Counted from the first letter of the stretch, positions 1-9,500 are shown. The stretch: 28,221 bases of DNA from CAIMMJ01 sp037131955 (GCA_037131955.1 JBAXQC010000035.1:1-28221); one strand, 5' to 3'. Notes: generated by a model from the letters alone, not told the origin. A program made the numbers and translations.

Positions 1-1146
1 TTTGCTCAACAACCCAAGCCATTGCTCAGCTTGGCTGATAGCAATTTGAATGTATTTGTTGGGGGTAAAATAAGAACAACCATGTTAATGAGTAACAAAA
101 GAACTTTCCCATCGGGAACAGCTTTTTTATTATTGCCCAAAGATGCAACAGGTGAAGAAAGTAGTTTCGATTTTAATGCCCGTTCAAGCAGTTTGTATTT
201 TGCTATGGATGGCCCCAAAGTGGGTAAATTAAAATTAGGTGGAATGATGTTTTTCATGCTTACTTCAAGTGTAACATCAGAAACCTATGGCATCCTGCCT
301 AGCCTTTTGTATGTTGATATGAAAAATGAACATTGGCGATTTGCATTTGGGCAGCAAATGGATGTTTTCGCTGAAAGAATTCCCAATATGATTGACTGTT
401 ATTTTGCATTAGCAGCATCGGGATGTGCAGGCAATAGTTCTAGAGGTCAAATTCGGGCAGAAAGATACTTTTCCGTTGGGAAAAAAGGTAAATTTTCCAT
501 AACGGCGGCCGCTAGTGAGCCTATAACGTCCTATTTTTCACCCGATTTAAGAAATAATACTGCAGATAATGGAATACCAAATTTAGAATGGGCTGTAAAA
601 TATCGCTCAGGTACAAATGCTTCTGCATGGGTGCCTTATGATAATGTGGAATTAGCAATCTCAGGCGTTTCAGGATCATACAGGGTGTTCAAAAACGATA
701 TTACTGGAAAAAATATTCGTGTGAATCATCCTAAGGTTTCTGGTATTGCTGGTGAATATGCTTTCCGCTTAGGTAAACGTTTCGGTATTCAAGGAGAGAT
801 ATATTCAGGTAATGCTTTGGGCAATTATGCAGCAGCTATTTTTCAAACTACTAAAGGAGATTTTGACAATGAGATTAGAAGCACAGGATTTTGGTCTGAG
901 CTCGCTTTCTATTGGAAAAAAAATCTTCAAACAAGAGTTGGATACGGTCAAGATAAATGCAATGAATCTGATTTAATGGGATTAGGAATATTGCAAAATA
1001 GCACCTTGTATGGAAATCTTATCTATGATGTTAATCAAGCGTTCCAAATAGGAACCGAATTCAGTTTTAAACAAACAAATTATCTAGCTCCTTTAAAAAA
1101 CAATGAAGGTATTACAGCCATGTTGATGGCTCAATACAAATTTTAA
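1..1146 (+). CDS. porin-like outer-membrane protein (DcaP-like), 5' end missing
   Basis: The reading frame is open from base 1, so the gene starts upstream of the window. The first codons read FAQQPKP, which looks like the end of a signal peptide just after its cleavage site, so little more than the signal peptide is missing. The remaining 380 or so residues are full of alternating hydrophobic and polar strands with Gly and aromatic residues (for example FVGGKIRTTML, LYFAMDGPKVGKLKLGG) and end in Phe (MLMAQYKF), as expected of an outer-membrane beta-barrel whose last strand is recognised by the BAM machinery. The overall look resembles the DcaP-like porin family, which forms trimeric uptake channels; that assignment rests on memory of the family. 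The amidohydrolase gene starts 25 nt downstream, suggesting co-transcription and possibly uptake of its substrate. TTG and ATG codons inside the frame are not true starts. Confidence 0.65.
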   Translation, partial: FAQQPKPLLSLADSNLNVFVGGKIRTTMLMSNKRTFPSGTAFLLLPKDATGEESSFDFNARSSSLYFAMDGPKVGKLKLGGMMFFMLTSSVTSETYGILPSLLYVDMKNEHWRFAFGQQMDVFAERIPNMIDCYFALAASGCAGNSSRGQIRAERYFSVGKKGKFSITAAASEPITSYFSPDLRNNTADNGIPNLEWAVKYRSGTNASAWVPYDNVELAISGVSGSYRVFKNDITGKNIRVNHPKVSGIAGEYAFRLGKRFGIQGEIYSGNALGNYAAAIFQTTKGDFDNEIRSTGFWSELAFYWKKNLQTRVGYGQDKCNESDLMGLGILQNSTLYGNLIYDVNQAFQIGTEFSFKQTNYLAPLKNNEGITAMLMAQYKF

Positions 1147-1171
1147 TTTCAATCAAAAACCGCAAAAAAGC

Positions 1172-2914
1172 ATGAAAAAATTATTTTCAATTTTAGGGCT
1201 TGTACTTATTAATTCTTATAGTATCGCCCAGCAAACCAATAATAGTCTTGCCGTTTATTACAACGGCGACATTATTACAATGAAAGGCAATACGCCACAA
1301 TATGTAAAAGCTGTTGCGGTGTCTAAAGGAAAGATTATTTATGTTGGCACAAAAGAAGAAGCACTAATTCGTGCCGGCAAAGGTACTTCATTGATAGACT
1401 TAAAAGGGAAAACTCTTTTACCTGGATTTATTGATTCACACGGCCATTTAATCAACTATGGTAAAAACTTAACATGGGCTCAATTAAGAAGTGCTACCAG
1501 TGTTGAAGAAGTAATCAATCGCATGAAAGAACAGGTAAAGAACACGCCTGAAGGTCAGTGGATTATTGGTTTTGGGTACATGGTAAAAAATCTTGCAGAA
1601 AAGCGAGTACCCACTGCTGAAGAGTTAGATCAAGTATCTAAAAATCATCCTGTTTTGATTATGGATGCTTCTGGTCACGCTGGATCCATCAATTCTGTAA
1701 TCATGAAACAGGTTGGTTACACGTCCGAAACCAAAAACCCTGAAGGAGGAGAAATTCTTCGTAAGCCAGGCACCAACGAACCATCAGGCCCAATCAATGA
1801 AACAGCGCTTAATCAGGTATTAACGCTACAACCTAATGCCTCTAGTGAACTAGCCGATAAAGTCATGATTGGTGCGGCTGATTTGTGGGCGCAATATGGT
1901 CAAACAACTGCTATGGAATGTGGGTTTGGTCGAAATCCTGATGATATCTTTATTGTTCAGAATGCTATTGACAAAAAGTTACTTAAAATTGATTTGCTTC
2001 TGTATGCTAAGGAATCTGAAACGGATCATGCACTGAATGCAGCGATGCCAATCGTTGCGAAATACCAGGCACCCGATGCGATTCGTAATGGCTTACTTTC
2101 ATCCCGTCCAGATTTAAATAAAGGATATATCAACCGAGTTAAATTGGGCGGAGTGAAATATTGGTTGGATGGAGATTTATTTACCATGTGGATGTCTCAG
2201 CCTTATACCAATAACCCTCCGGGTGTAACAGGTTCCTACAGTGGTTTTGGGCAAATACCAGATAGTGTCGTTAATGCTGGATTTGACAGATTCTGGAAAA
2301 CTAATTTTCAGATTCACTTGCATATGAATGGAGATGCTGCTGCTGAACAGGCGCTTGTAGCAATGGAGAGAGCCATAAAGAAATATGGAGCATTTGATCA
2401 TCGACCTGTTTTTGTGCACGCTAGTTATATGCGTCCCGACCAGATCAAGCGTATGAAAGCTGTTGGAGGAATCCCCTCTTATCTTGTTGCATCTATTCCT
2501 GTTGGGGGAGGTGTTGTAATAAACAATTTTGGAAAAGAAAGAGCAGACCAGATGGTGGCAACCAATACCTTGATAAAAGAAGGAATGAAGTTTACCATCT
2601 CACACGATGCTCCTGTTTCAGGACCACCTTCTATTTTGCCTTTGGTATGGGCAGCCGTTAACAGAAAAACGAATGAAGGTGTTGTTGTTGGTGCAGCTGA
2701 AAAGATTACTCCTTACCAAGCATTGCTAGCTGTTACAAATTATGCGGCTTATCAGATAAAAGAAGAAAAAAGTAAAGGGTCTTTAGAAGTTGGAAAGTTA
2801 GCCGACATGGTTATTCTAGATAAAAATCCTCTAAAGGTTCTTCCTGAAACAATCAAAGACATTGAAGTGTTGGAAACAATAAAAGAAGGTGTTACTATTT
2901 ATAATAAGAAATAA
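1172..2914 (+). CDS. exported amidohydrolase (YtcJ-like, amidohydrolase family 3)
   Basis: This is a 580-residue metal-dependent hydrolase of the amidohydrolase superfamily. The N-terminus (MKKLFSILGLVLINSYSIAQ) is a Sec signal peptide, so the enzyme is probably periplasmic. The sequence then follows the family: a small beta-sandwich segment with the IIYVGTKEEAL pattern, then LLPGFIDSHGHL with the metal-binding HxH at H90 and H92. Later come a His in FVHASYMRPDQIKRM and the HDAPVSGPPSILPLVWAAV motif that carries the catalytic Asp. The C-terminus has the usual YQALLAVTNYAAYQI and GSLEVGKLADMVILDKNPL pattern. Relatives cleave N-substituted formamides or other amide or cyclic amide bonds; the substrate here is unknown. 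The close fit between the upstream porin and the downstream META lipoprotein (27 nt away) suggests a small uptake and hydrolysis operon, which is inference. Confidence 0.9.
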   Translation: MKKLFSILGLVLINSYSIAQQTNNSLAVYYNGDIITMKGNTPQYVKAVAVSKGKIIYVGTKEEALIRAGKGTSLIDLKGKTLLPGFIDSHGHLINYGKNLTWAQLRSATSVEEVINRMKEQVKNTPEGQWIIGFGYMVKNLAEKRVPTAEELDQVSKNHPVLIMDASGHAGSINSVIMKQVGYTSETKNPEGGEILRKPGTNEPSGPINETALNQVLTLQPNASSELADKVMIGAADLWAQYGQTTAMECGFGRNPDDIFIVQNAIDKKLLKIDLLLYAKESETDHALNAAMPIVAKYQAPDAIRNGLLSSRPDLNKGYINRVKLGGVKYWLDGDLFTMWMSQPYTNNPPGVTGSYSGFGQIPDSVVNAGFDRFWKTNFQIHLHMNGDAAAEQALVAMERAIKKYGAFDHRPVFVHASYMRPDQIKRMKAVGGIPSYLVASIPVGGGVVINNFGKERADQMVATNTLIKEGMKFTISHDAPVSGPPSILPLVWAAVNRKTNEGVVVGAAEKITPYQALLAVTNYAAYQIKEEKSKGSLEVGKLADMVILDKNPLKVLPETIKDIEVLETIKEGVTIYNKK

Positions 2915-2941
2915 TTTTACTATTCAAATACAAAATAAACG

Positions 2942-3406
2942 ATGAATCAGTTAAAACAGTTTGTAATAATTTTACTCGCTTTTTCAAGTTTCTTAAGTTG
3001 TAATTCAACTAAAAAATCTACCAATACTAGCATGTCATCCGACAAACCCAATTCCGAGCTAATAGAAACATACTGGAAGTTAACTGAATTAATGGGCGAG
3101 CCTTTCGTTATGCCCAAGGGCGCAAAAACGGAGATACATCTTGTGCTTAAAAAGCAAGACAATCTAGCAAATGGCAACGGGGGGTGCAACAGTTTTAGAG
3201 GCAGTTATAACTTAATGGAGGGCAACCGAATTAGCTTTTCTCAATTGGCTGGTACTAAGATGGCTTGCATCGATATGGAAAAAGAAACAACATTTATGGA
3301 GGCTCTTCAAAAAGCAGATAATTATGCAATACAGGGTAAAATTCTCAGTTTGAATAAAGGCAGGATGGCACCTTTGGCAAAGTTTGAAGCGGTCTATTTG
3401 AAATGA
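2942..3406 (+). CDS. META-domain (HslJ-like) lipoprotein
   Basis: This is a 154-residue lipoprotein. The N-terminus is a type II signal peptide with an LSC lipobox and the lipidated Cys at residue 20. It is followed by a Ser/Thr/Lys-rich linker and one META domain at about residues 42-152. The domain begins TYWKLTEL and contains the hallmark GGCNSFRGSY segment (80-89) and the MACIDMEKE segment, both typical of HslJ-like proteins. META domains occur in heat-shock protein HslJ and in many bacterial lipoproteins; their biochemical role is poorly known, with links to novobiocin resistance and envelope stress. The gene lies 27 nt after the amidohydrolase and is probably the last gene of the operon. 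No clear hairpin terminator was seen in the 150 nt that follow. Confidence 0.85.
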   Translation: MNQLKQFVIILLAFSSFLSCNSTKKSTNTSMSSDKPNSELIETYWKLTELMGEPFVMPKGAKTEIHLVLKKQDNLANGNGGCNSFRGSYNLMEGNRISFSQLAGTKMACIDMEKETTFMEALQKADNYAIQGKILSLNKGRMAPLAKFEAVYLK

Positions 3407-3558
3407 AAATATTTAATTTTGAGGGATAATATTTGTTGACATTAAATTTTTAGTCTCAACCAACATAGTCCAACTTTACCGCAAGCCCATGTTTACAGCC
3501 GCTGATATAGTATATACAAGAAAAACTAAGCAAACGAATCAATATAAAATCTAGACCA

Positions 3559-3972
3559 ATGAATAATTATTTGAAAAATTTTGAAAAATACATTTTTTAT
3601 TTTCTAATTGCTATTTTGGCATTTTATATCCTTGTAGAGGTTGTTACACTGGTCTACTTCTTTTTCACCGGATTGTTTTCTGTTGAATCAGGTAAGTCGT
3701 TGTTTTTTAGTAAAGAGGAAGGAGAACAAATTATTCCTGCTTTCTTTGGAATATTAATTGCACTTGAATTAATCGATACTTTTAAAATCTATCTGAAAGA
3801 AAATGAAATTAAGGCACAGCATCTTATTGTTATAGGAATTATAGCCGTTTCCAGAAAATTATTAGTACTTGATTTTGCCCATGGTGATCCAATGACAAAT
3901 TTCAGTATCGCAGCTTTAATAGCCGGATTGGCTTTGGCATATTTTCTACTCAAGAAATGGGAAAAGAGTTAA
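3559..3972 (+). CDS. PsiE-like small integral membrane protein
   Basis: This is a 137-residue protein with four hydrophobic segments: about 12-36, 58-76 (IIPAFFGILIALELIDTF), 86-104 and 114-131. The segment ALELIDTFKIYLKEN followed by HLIVIGIIAVSRKLLVLDF is the pattern of the phosphate-starvation-inducible PsiE family (PF06146), whose function is not established. The start is the first ATG of the frame, 12 residues before the first membrane segment. The gene is separated from the META lipoprotein by about 150 nt and probably has its own promoter, which I could not assign confidently. Its TAA stop lies inside a sequence that matches the inverted repeat of the neighbouring insertion sequence (3969-3991), so the last codons or the stop could have been altered by an old insertion. 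Even so, the length is normal for the family. Confidence 0.75.
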   Translation: MNNYLKNFEKYIFYFLIAILAFYILVEVVTLVYFFFTGLFSVESGKSLFFSKEEGEQIIPAFFGILIALELIDTFKIYLKENEIKAQHLIVIGIIAVSRKLLVLDFAHGDPMTNFSIAALIAGLALAYFLLKKWEKS

Positions 3973-3991
3973 ATCCAGATTTTGCAGCTGA
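3969..3991 (+). repeat. solitary insertion-sequence end (third inverted-repeat copy)
   Basis: These 23 bases match the left inverted repeat of the adjacent insertion sequence (4151-4173) at 20 positions and lie in the same orientation. The shared core is TTAAA, then CC, then ATTTTGCAG, then TGA. It overlaps the stop codon of the PsiE-like gene. The 158 bp between this copy and the insertion sequence contain no gene I can recognise. They may be the remains of a second element, or of a tandem or nested insertion of the same family. The match was found by eye. Confidence 0.6.
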
Positions 3992-4149
3992 ATTCTATAA
4001 CAAGAAAAACTGATGCAAATGATTTTTAGCTTTTACAGCGAAAATAAAATTTTATAAAACACTATGAGGAAAATTTGGGAGCCATACATTTTGGTAGACA
4101 AAGAATGTTGATACAAACTCATTCATCTAAACTACTTGTAGAAAAATAT

Positions 4150-4173
4150 TTTAAACCCAAATTTTGCAGTTGA
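4150..4173 (+). repeat. left terminal inverted repeat of the IS1380-like element
   Basis: This copy reads inward from TTTAAA into CCCAAATTTTGCAGTTGA. It pairs with the reverse complement of 5518-5541 with one mismatch. The transposase frame ends immediately inside it (stop at 4174-4176), as is usual for compact insertion sequences. Confidence 0.8.
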
Positions 4174-5437
4174 CTAACCTGTAAGACTTAATGGCAGTTT
4201 TGTATTTTCTATAAATGAGAAAAGGCTCTCAAACCATTGCCTTCTTTTAAGTGGAACAGACATTTTAAGCACATTGTCATCCACCCAAGATCCTACTGCA
4301 AAGCAGTTGAATCTTAATGTTGAAAGTTTAGGATAGGGTTGCTTTTGAATCGTTAATAACCTAAACAAACTCATCAACTTATAGGCGACCATTACAAACC
4401 TCATGGCTTTTTCTGTAGCACAAAAATTATCCATGCAAAATCCTTAAACTCCAAAGTCTTCTTTAAGCTCTTTGATTCTGTTTTCTGCATCACCACGTCT
4501 TTTGTATTGCTCCCAAATTTCTAGTGCTGGTAACTCTTGGTTACTTAAAAATGCATGAAAACGCGTTTTATATACTTTATCTTGGTCAATATCTTCCAAC
4601 TTGAAAGACTAGTCAATCTTTAACCTGTTGATTTCTTAAGCACTTCTTCCTGTTGCTTAATCACAATGATTCTTCTCGGTTTACTCCAGCCTCCTTGCTT
4701 AAATTCCATTTCTGTAATCCATATCCCCATTCCAAGGGGTTGCCATTTTGAAACACTATAAATAGCGCTCTGAAGATTAGCATACAGCTTACACAACATA
4801 ACATAGGCTATATTCTTTTCCTCAATAAATTTCAATATTGTTTCACTGCAGAAACCACTTTCAGCCCTAAGCAAGCCAACCTTCTTGTTTCTTAGTATAG
4901 CAAATGTTTCTTCCAAAAAATTAATACAATTATTAATGCTGCTTGTATTGCCACTCCTATTCCAACAGTTCGCCACCATTCGAATGCCGTTTACAAAAGC
5001 AAACAAAGGATGATGGCTATTGCGACCGCACTTATTGGGATTGTACCCTTTTTTTGATCCTTCTTGCTCTCCATATCTTGTGATTATGCTGCTATCTAAA
5101 TCCAGTGTATAATTGTCAAATTGAACCTGTTCAAAAAACCAACTGTTTAATTCTATAAAAACTTAATTATTGAGAGATGGCGTGAATTTTTTGAAGAACC
5201 TCCATATGTAGTTCCTGATGCTAAACGTTTCCAACCAAATATATCACATAATACTTTGTCTAAGCGAACTACCGCTGTATAGCTAAATCTAAAACAGCCT
5301 ATCCAAATACTAACCCAAAAGCTTTCTATAATACTGATTGCATCAATTGTATTATTACTCTTACCCTTTGGTAAATTAAGCTCACCAAGTTTTTTGCTAA
5401 TCCCTGTTTTGTCAATCGGTTTTTTCATCTCCGGCAT
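4174..5437 (-). pseudogene. IS1380-family transposase pseudogene (DDE type)
   Basis: Three reading-frame pieces together make one IS1380 (DDE_Tnp_1-like) transposase of about 420 residues. Piece 1 (from 5437, or the ATG at 5428) covers the N-terminus up to SGTTYG. A frameshift near 5200-5205 moves to RFFKKF. An in-frame TAA at 5163-5165 then precedes FIELNSWFFEQVQF and the LDLDSS motif with the first catalytic Asp. The second catalytic motif, normally RADSGF, reads RAESGF here, so the Asp is replaced by Glu (codon 4862-4860). Another stop at 4620-4622 and a frameshift near 4602-4607 lead into the GDAENRIKELK motif carrying the catalytic Glu. That piece has a further TAA at 4444-4446 before CATEKAMRFVMVAYKLMSLFR. 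Two frameshifts, three stops and an altered active-site residue show an old, dead copy. The family assignment rests on recognised motifs. Confidence 0.9.
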
Positions 5438-5517
5438 TCCGCCCCAAGGAGTTATTAAATTATCGATTTATTCATGATTCATAAAAACAAAAATAAGACA
5501 CCTTGGCATAAAATTAT

Positions 5518-5541
5518 TCAACAGCAAAATTTGGGTTTAAA
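5518..5541 (-). repeat. right terminal inverted repeat of the IS1380-like element
   Basis: Read on the minus strand it gives TTTAAA followed by CCCAAATTTTGC, T, GTTGA, which equals the left repeat except for one base. It supplies the last codons (after VFK) and the TGA stop of the outer-membrane protein gene at 5518-6072, so it marks the junction between that gene and the insertion. Confidence 0.8.
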
Positions 5542-6072
5542 CACCCATTGTGCTCCAAACATTAATCCGCCTCCAAAGCCAGTATAATTTATTCTTGTAT
5601 CTACGGGGCCACCACCAAATAGTAAAGCAGGTTCACTTGGAATTGTAACGGTAGTATTTATTGTAAAATTGGTGAATCTTCCATATGGTGCAATATAAAA
5701 ACCATGTGGTGCTTTGTGTTCTTCTTTTTTTCCTGGATAAAATCTAAATTCTGGTGTAAAGGCATAGCCATTTATTATAAATTTTCCGAGTTCCACTCCA
5801 GTTGAATTGAAATTATCATTTCCCAAAAAGCTTTGCAAATTAAACTTAAATGGAATCATATATTTTGCTCCTAATAATACAGACATGTTTTTGTTAAAAG
5901 AAAATTCATACTGCAATTGAAAAGTTTGAGTTGCAAATGAAAAGAGATTTAATTTTATTGTGTGAGGATGTTCTGGAGATTTATATGTTTTTTTTGTTTC
6001 CCCAAAGGATATAAACAAATTTGTAATAACGAATAGAATTGTAATTGAAGTTTTAAGTATGTTATTTTTCAT
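5518..6072 (-). CDS. outer-membrane beta-barrel protein (DUF3575-like), 3' end cut by an insertion sequence
   Basis: The 184-residue product has an N-terminal signal peptide (ILKTSITILFVITNLFISFG) and then a run of amphipathic strands such as QTFQLQYEFSFNKNMSVLLGAKY, YAFTPEFRFYPG, GFYIAPYGRF and GFGGGLMFGAQWVF. This is the pattern of small barrels of the DUF3575 or OMP_b-brl type in Bacteroidota. Members usually continue after the GxxxGxQW strand with one more strand pair, but here the frame enters the inverted repeat of the insertion sequence right after VFK and stops five residues later (PKFCC). The protein is therefore probably shortened by a strand or so and may not fold. It lies 64 nt after the OsmC gene on the same strand. 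I cannot see the missing 3' end on the other side of the element. Confidence 0.6.
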   Translation of the reverse strand: MKNNILKTSITILFVITNLFISFGETKKTYKSPEHPHTIKLNLFSFATQTFQLQYEFSFNKNMSVLLGAKYMIPFKFNLQSFLGNDNFNSTGVELGKFIINGYAFTPEFRFYPGKKEEHKAPHGFYIAPYGRFTNFTINTTVTIPSEPALLFGGGPVDTRINYTGFGGGLMFGAQWVFKPKFCC

Positions 6073-6136
6073 GTGTAAAAATGTTCTAACAAAAAAAATT
6101 TATTTAGTTTAGTTAAATAATTTGTGTAAATTCTTA

Positions 6137-6541
6137 CTAATACACAAAATTCATTTCTACTTCAGTTTTTTCAGAGAGGCTTAAACCAACTGGGCAGGTT
6201 CTTGCTGCCAATTCAAGTATTTTTTTTTCTTTTTCGGAAAAGTTGTTTTTTGGAAAAGTAACGCTAACAATTATTTTCTCTACTCTTCTAGGATTTGTCG
6301 CCATTATTTTTTCTACGTTACACAACGTTCCATCAATATTTATAGCATGAGTGTTTCCTGCAATACCCATTAATGTTAGCATACACGCTGCCAACGAAGT
6401 GCTCATTAAATCTGTAGGAGAGAATGCTTCTCCCTTTCCCTGATTATCTAATGGAGCATCAGTAATAATTATTTGTCCTGATTTTATATGTGTGGCTTTG
6501 GTTCGTAAGCCTCCTAAATATTCAACGGTTGAAATCTTCAT
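6137..6541 (-). CDS. OsmC-family peroxiredoxin-like protein
   Basis: This is a 134-residue OsmC/Ohr fold protein, the usual length for the family. These cytoplasmic proteins reduce organic hydroperoxides with two Cys residues. Both are present in the expected contexts: C53 in STSLAACMLTLMG at the start of the long central helix, and C116 in LAARTCPVGLSLS near the C-terminus. The GEAFSPTDLMSTSLAACM stretch is diagnostic. The ATG at 6541 fits the family start (MKISTVEYLGG). The gene begins 28 nt after the stop of the large secreted protein and may be read through from it, although the two functions look unrelated. Whether it acts on peroxides in vivo is inferred from the family. Confidence 0.92.
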   Translation of the reverse strand: MKISTVEYLGGLRTKATHIKSGQIIITDAPLDNQGKGEAFSPTDLMSTSLAACMLTLMGIAGNTHAINIDGTLCNVEKIMATNPRRVEKIIVSVTFPKNNFSEKEKKILELAARTCPVGLSLSEKTEVEMNFVY

Positions 6542-6569
6542 TTTTTAAACATTCTATGAGTATAAAAAA

Positions 6570-9500
6570 CTAATACACTACAGTAATGGTTCCTTTCTTT
6601 TCAGTCTTGCCACATTTGGTATTTGCCGAAATAAAATAAAAATAAACTCCAGCGGTAACTTTTTTGCCATTATATGTTCCATCCCATTCGTCCTCAATGG
6701 ATTTCCAGGTAAATACATTTTCTCCCCAACGGTTGTAAATATTACCCTCCAAAGTTATGTTTTCTGAACTCACTAATTTATAAATGTCATTAAAAGAATC
6801 GCCATTGGGTGTTACTGTATTTGGAATAAACAAATTTAATGAAGTACTTTCTACTTTAATTTCCGCAGACTCTGATAATAGCGCCATTCCGCAACCGTTT
6901 ACTCTGCAGCGATACAAGTATCCCTCAAAAGATTTGTCAACATTTTTAACGGTTAATTTAGAATAATTAGCACTATCTGATTCATCTATTGTGTTTATAG
7001 CAGTAAATGGAAGTCCCGGACCTTTGCTAGTAAACCACTGAAAGGTATTGCCTGTGCCAATTGTACTTATTTCAAAACTAACGTCCTTTTCTGTGCAGGT
7101 TGATACATCCAAAGGCTGAACAATAATTTCGGGTAATTTGCTTACTGTAATTTTGGCAAAGCTAGTGGCAAGAGGTGGCGGACAAGTACCACTTATTAAG
7201 CACCTAACTTCATACCCGTCTAAACTGTCTTCAGCAAAATCCAAGGTAAGATTGGGTGAGTTTGTTCCAGAAAAATTAAAACTAGACGAGGAAATATCTG
7301 ATACAACACCGTTTCTTTTTATTTGCCATTGATAGGTTAAACCATCACCAACAGCTGCAATAGAAAAGCTTCCGGATTGATTCTTGCAAACAACAATTTC
7401 TTTTGGCTGTTCTCTGATTATTGTTTTTTCTAAAACAGTTAAAACAACAGGTATGCTAATTAACTGGCCACCACAATCAAATATAACACACCTGAATGAG
7501 AGTCCATTTAAACTCATGGCAGTAACTATTTTTATTGTATCGGCTTGCACTCCAATGTAACTTTGATTATTAATCAAATTCACATACCCCAAACCTGCAT
7601 CTATTTGCCACTGATACAAAACAGTTGAAGGGCCGGCGCTAATAAAAAACTTTGCAGTATCGCCACTGCAAACTGTTACTGGAACAGGTTGTGAATTTAT
7701 GACCGGTAAATTACTATTTACAGTTAATGTTGCGGATTGAGAGTTTACTGGTGCAGAGCAAACACCTGTTACTATACATCTAAATTGATTGTTGTTATTT
7801 GCTACAAGTAAATTGGATACAGTTAGCTGTGCAGATAAAGTACCAAAAAATTGTCCTCCTTCTACTAAATTTGTGAAGGATGCTCCACCATTTGTGCTGA
7901 TTTGCCATTGGTATGAAACTCCAGTTGTATTTGCTGTAACATTAAAAACAACACTTTGATTCAAGCAAGCAATTGCATTTTGAGGTTCATTTATAATTGT
8001 TGTTCCTTGATCAAAATTAATTGTAATTTCTATGGAAGTTGATGCAGGCGGACAATTTCCTCCTACCTGACATCTTATTGTTGCACCGTCCCATGCCACG
8101 TCAACCGGGCTAAAATTTATACTGCCGGAGTTTGCACCAGTTACTCCCGAACCATTAAAAATAGGAACATAGCCGCCTCCTGTGTTTACTTGCCAAGAAT
8201 AACTTGCTGCATCAGTGGCAACAACACTCAAGGAAAGATTATCTCCTGGGCAAAGTGTAGAAGGTTGAGTTGGCTGTGTTGTTATTTGTGCGGCATTAGT
8301 AACATTTAATGTGGAAGCATTTGTGAAAATATTGCCTGTGCACGAAGGAAGTCTTACTCTAAACACCCATCCGTCGTTGGTTGGCTGCACAGGGTTTATG
8401 TTTATGGTAGATGTTGTTTGGCCTGTTATTCCTGCAAATCCGTTGGCATCAACAAATGTAACTCCACCGTCGGTACTTATTTGCCAAATAAAATTTGTAG
8501 AGTTAGAAATTCCAGCAATAATATTTGTGTTGGCCCCTTCGCAGGCGTTTACAGTTAGAGGAGGTTGTGCTGTTACGGTAGGATTTCCAATACCGATAGA
8601 CAAAGTAGCATTATTGCTGGTAAGAGTGTTTCCTCCGCAAGTGCCAAATGTAGTGCACTGAAAAATATAACCATCCATTGCCGCTGTTAAACCTGTAATG
8701 GTAAGTGTGGGTAAAGTAGGATCGCCATAGGTGGCATCTTGCACCACTTGCGTAAATGTGGTTCCATTGTCTGTACTCATCCACCATTGATAAGTAGGGG
8801 CGGCAGAACCCGTTATTGCTGCAGAAAAGCTAGCATTATCGCCAACACAAGCACTGGTAGAAGTAGGTTGAGTGGAAAAACTTACAGTTCCCGAAGAAAC
8901 ATTAAGTGTAGCAGAAGGAGAATTAAGTGTGGTAGGGCAGCCCACATCAACCACACACCTGTATTGGTTGTTGTTTAGCGCCGCAGTAACGTTTGTTACA
9001 GTTAGCACACCTGTTGTTGCACCCGAATAAGGTGCCGTATTTGTTACGTTCGTCCATGTTACTCCATTGTCTGTACTTATTTGCCATTGGTAGGTAACGC
9101 CCGGTGCTGGGCTTGTGGCATCAAAGCTTGCATTTTGCCCCACACAAACAGATTGATTAGTAGGACTGTTAAACAGTGAAATAACCTGAGTGCTACTAAA
9201 CTTAACTCTTGCTTGTGCAGGTCTTTGAAAATATTCTATCACAAATTCAGTTGGGCCACTTAAACAAATACCATTAGGGAATGCTGTTTGTGTTGTTCGG
9301 ACATTGTTTGCAAAAGTACCTTCAATAAATGCATCCAATATCCAAGTAGCTCCTCCATCAATACTTAATCTTACGCCATCGTCACCCTGGATAGTAAGAG
9401 TATACCTTCCGGGTGCATAATTTTCTATTCGCTTAAATCTAATGCTAACATTGCTGTATAAATTATTGCCACAGTCAATACTGGTTTGGTCAAAAAACGT

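Larger units (their letters stand above)
4150..5541 (-). mobile_element. degenerate IS1380-family insertion sequence
   Basis: The element is about 1.39 kb and bounded by inverted repeats at 4150-4173 and 5518-5541 that match at 23 of 24 positions (core CCCAAATTTTGCAGTTGA on the left, one change on the right). The outermost bases on both sides are TTTAAA. Because this is a palindrome, it may be part of the repeat or a target-site duplication. Inside lies a single broken transposase gene on the minus strand that nearly fills the element. The size, the ends starting near CCC and the transposase motifs fit the IS1380 family. The right end cuts into the 3' end of the outer-membrane protein gene at 5518-6072. 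The element is certainly unable to move on its own. Confidence 0.85.

Noticed and set aside
3973..4150. A possible short gene beginning at the ATG near 4064 (MRKIWEPYILVDKEC).
   Set aside because: It stops after 15 codons and lies between two insertion-sequence ends, so it is more likely debris.
4174..5437. Three separate small minus-strand genes inside the insertion sequence.
   Set aside because: They are pieces of one transposase broken by frameshifts and stops; motifs join across the breaks in the right order.
8311..8978. Open frames on the plus strand opposite the multi-Ig gene.
   Set aside because: They are antisense shadows of repetitive coding DNA, with no start context or protein-like features.
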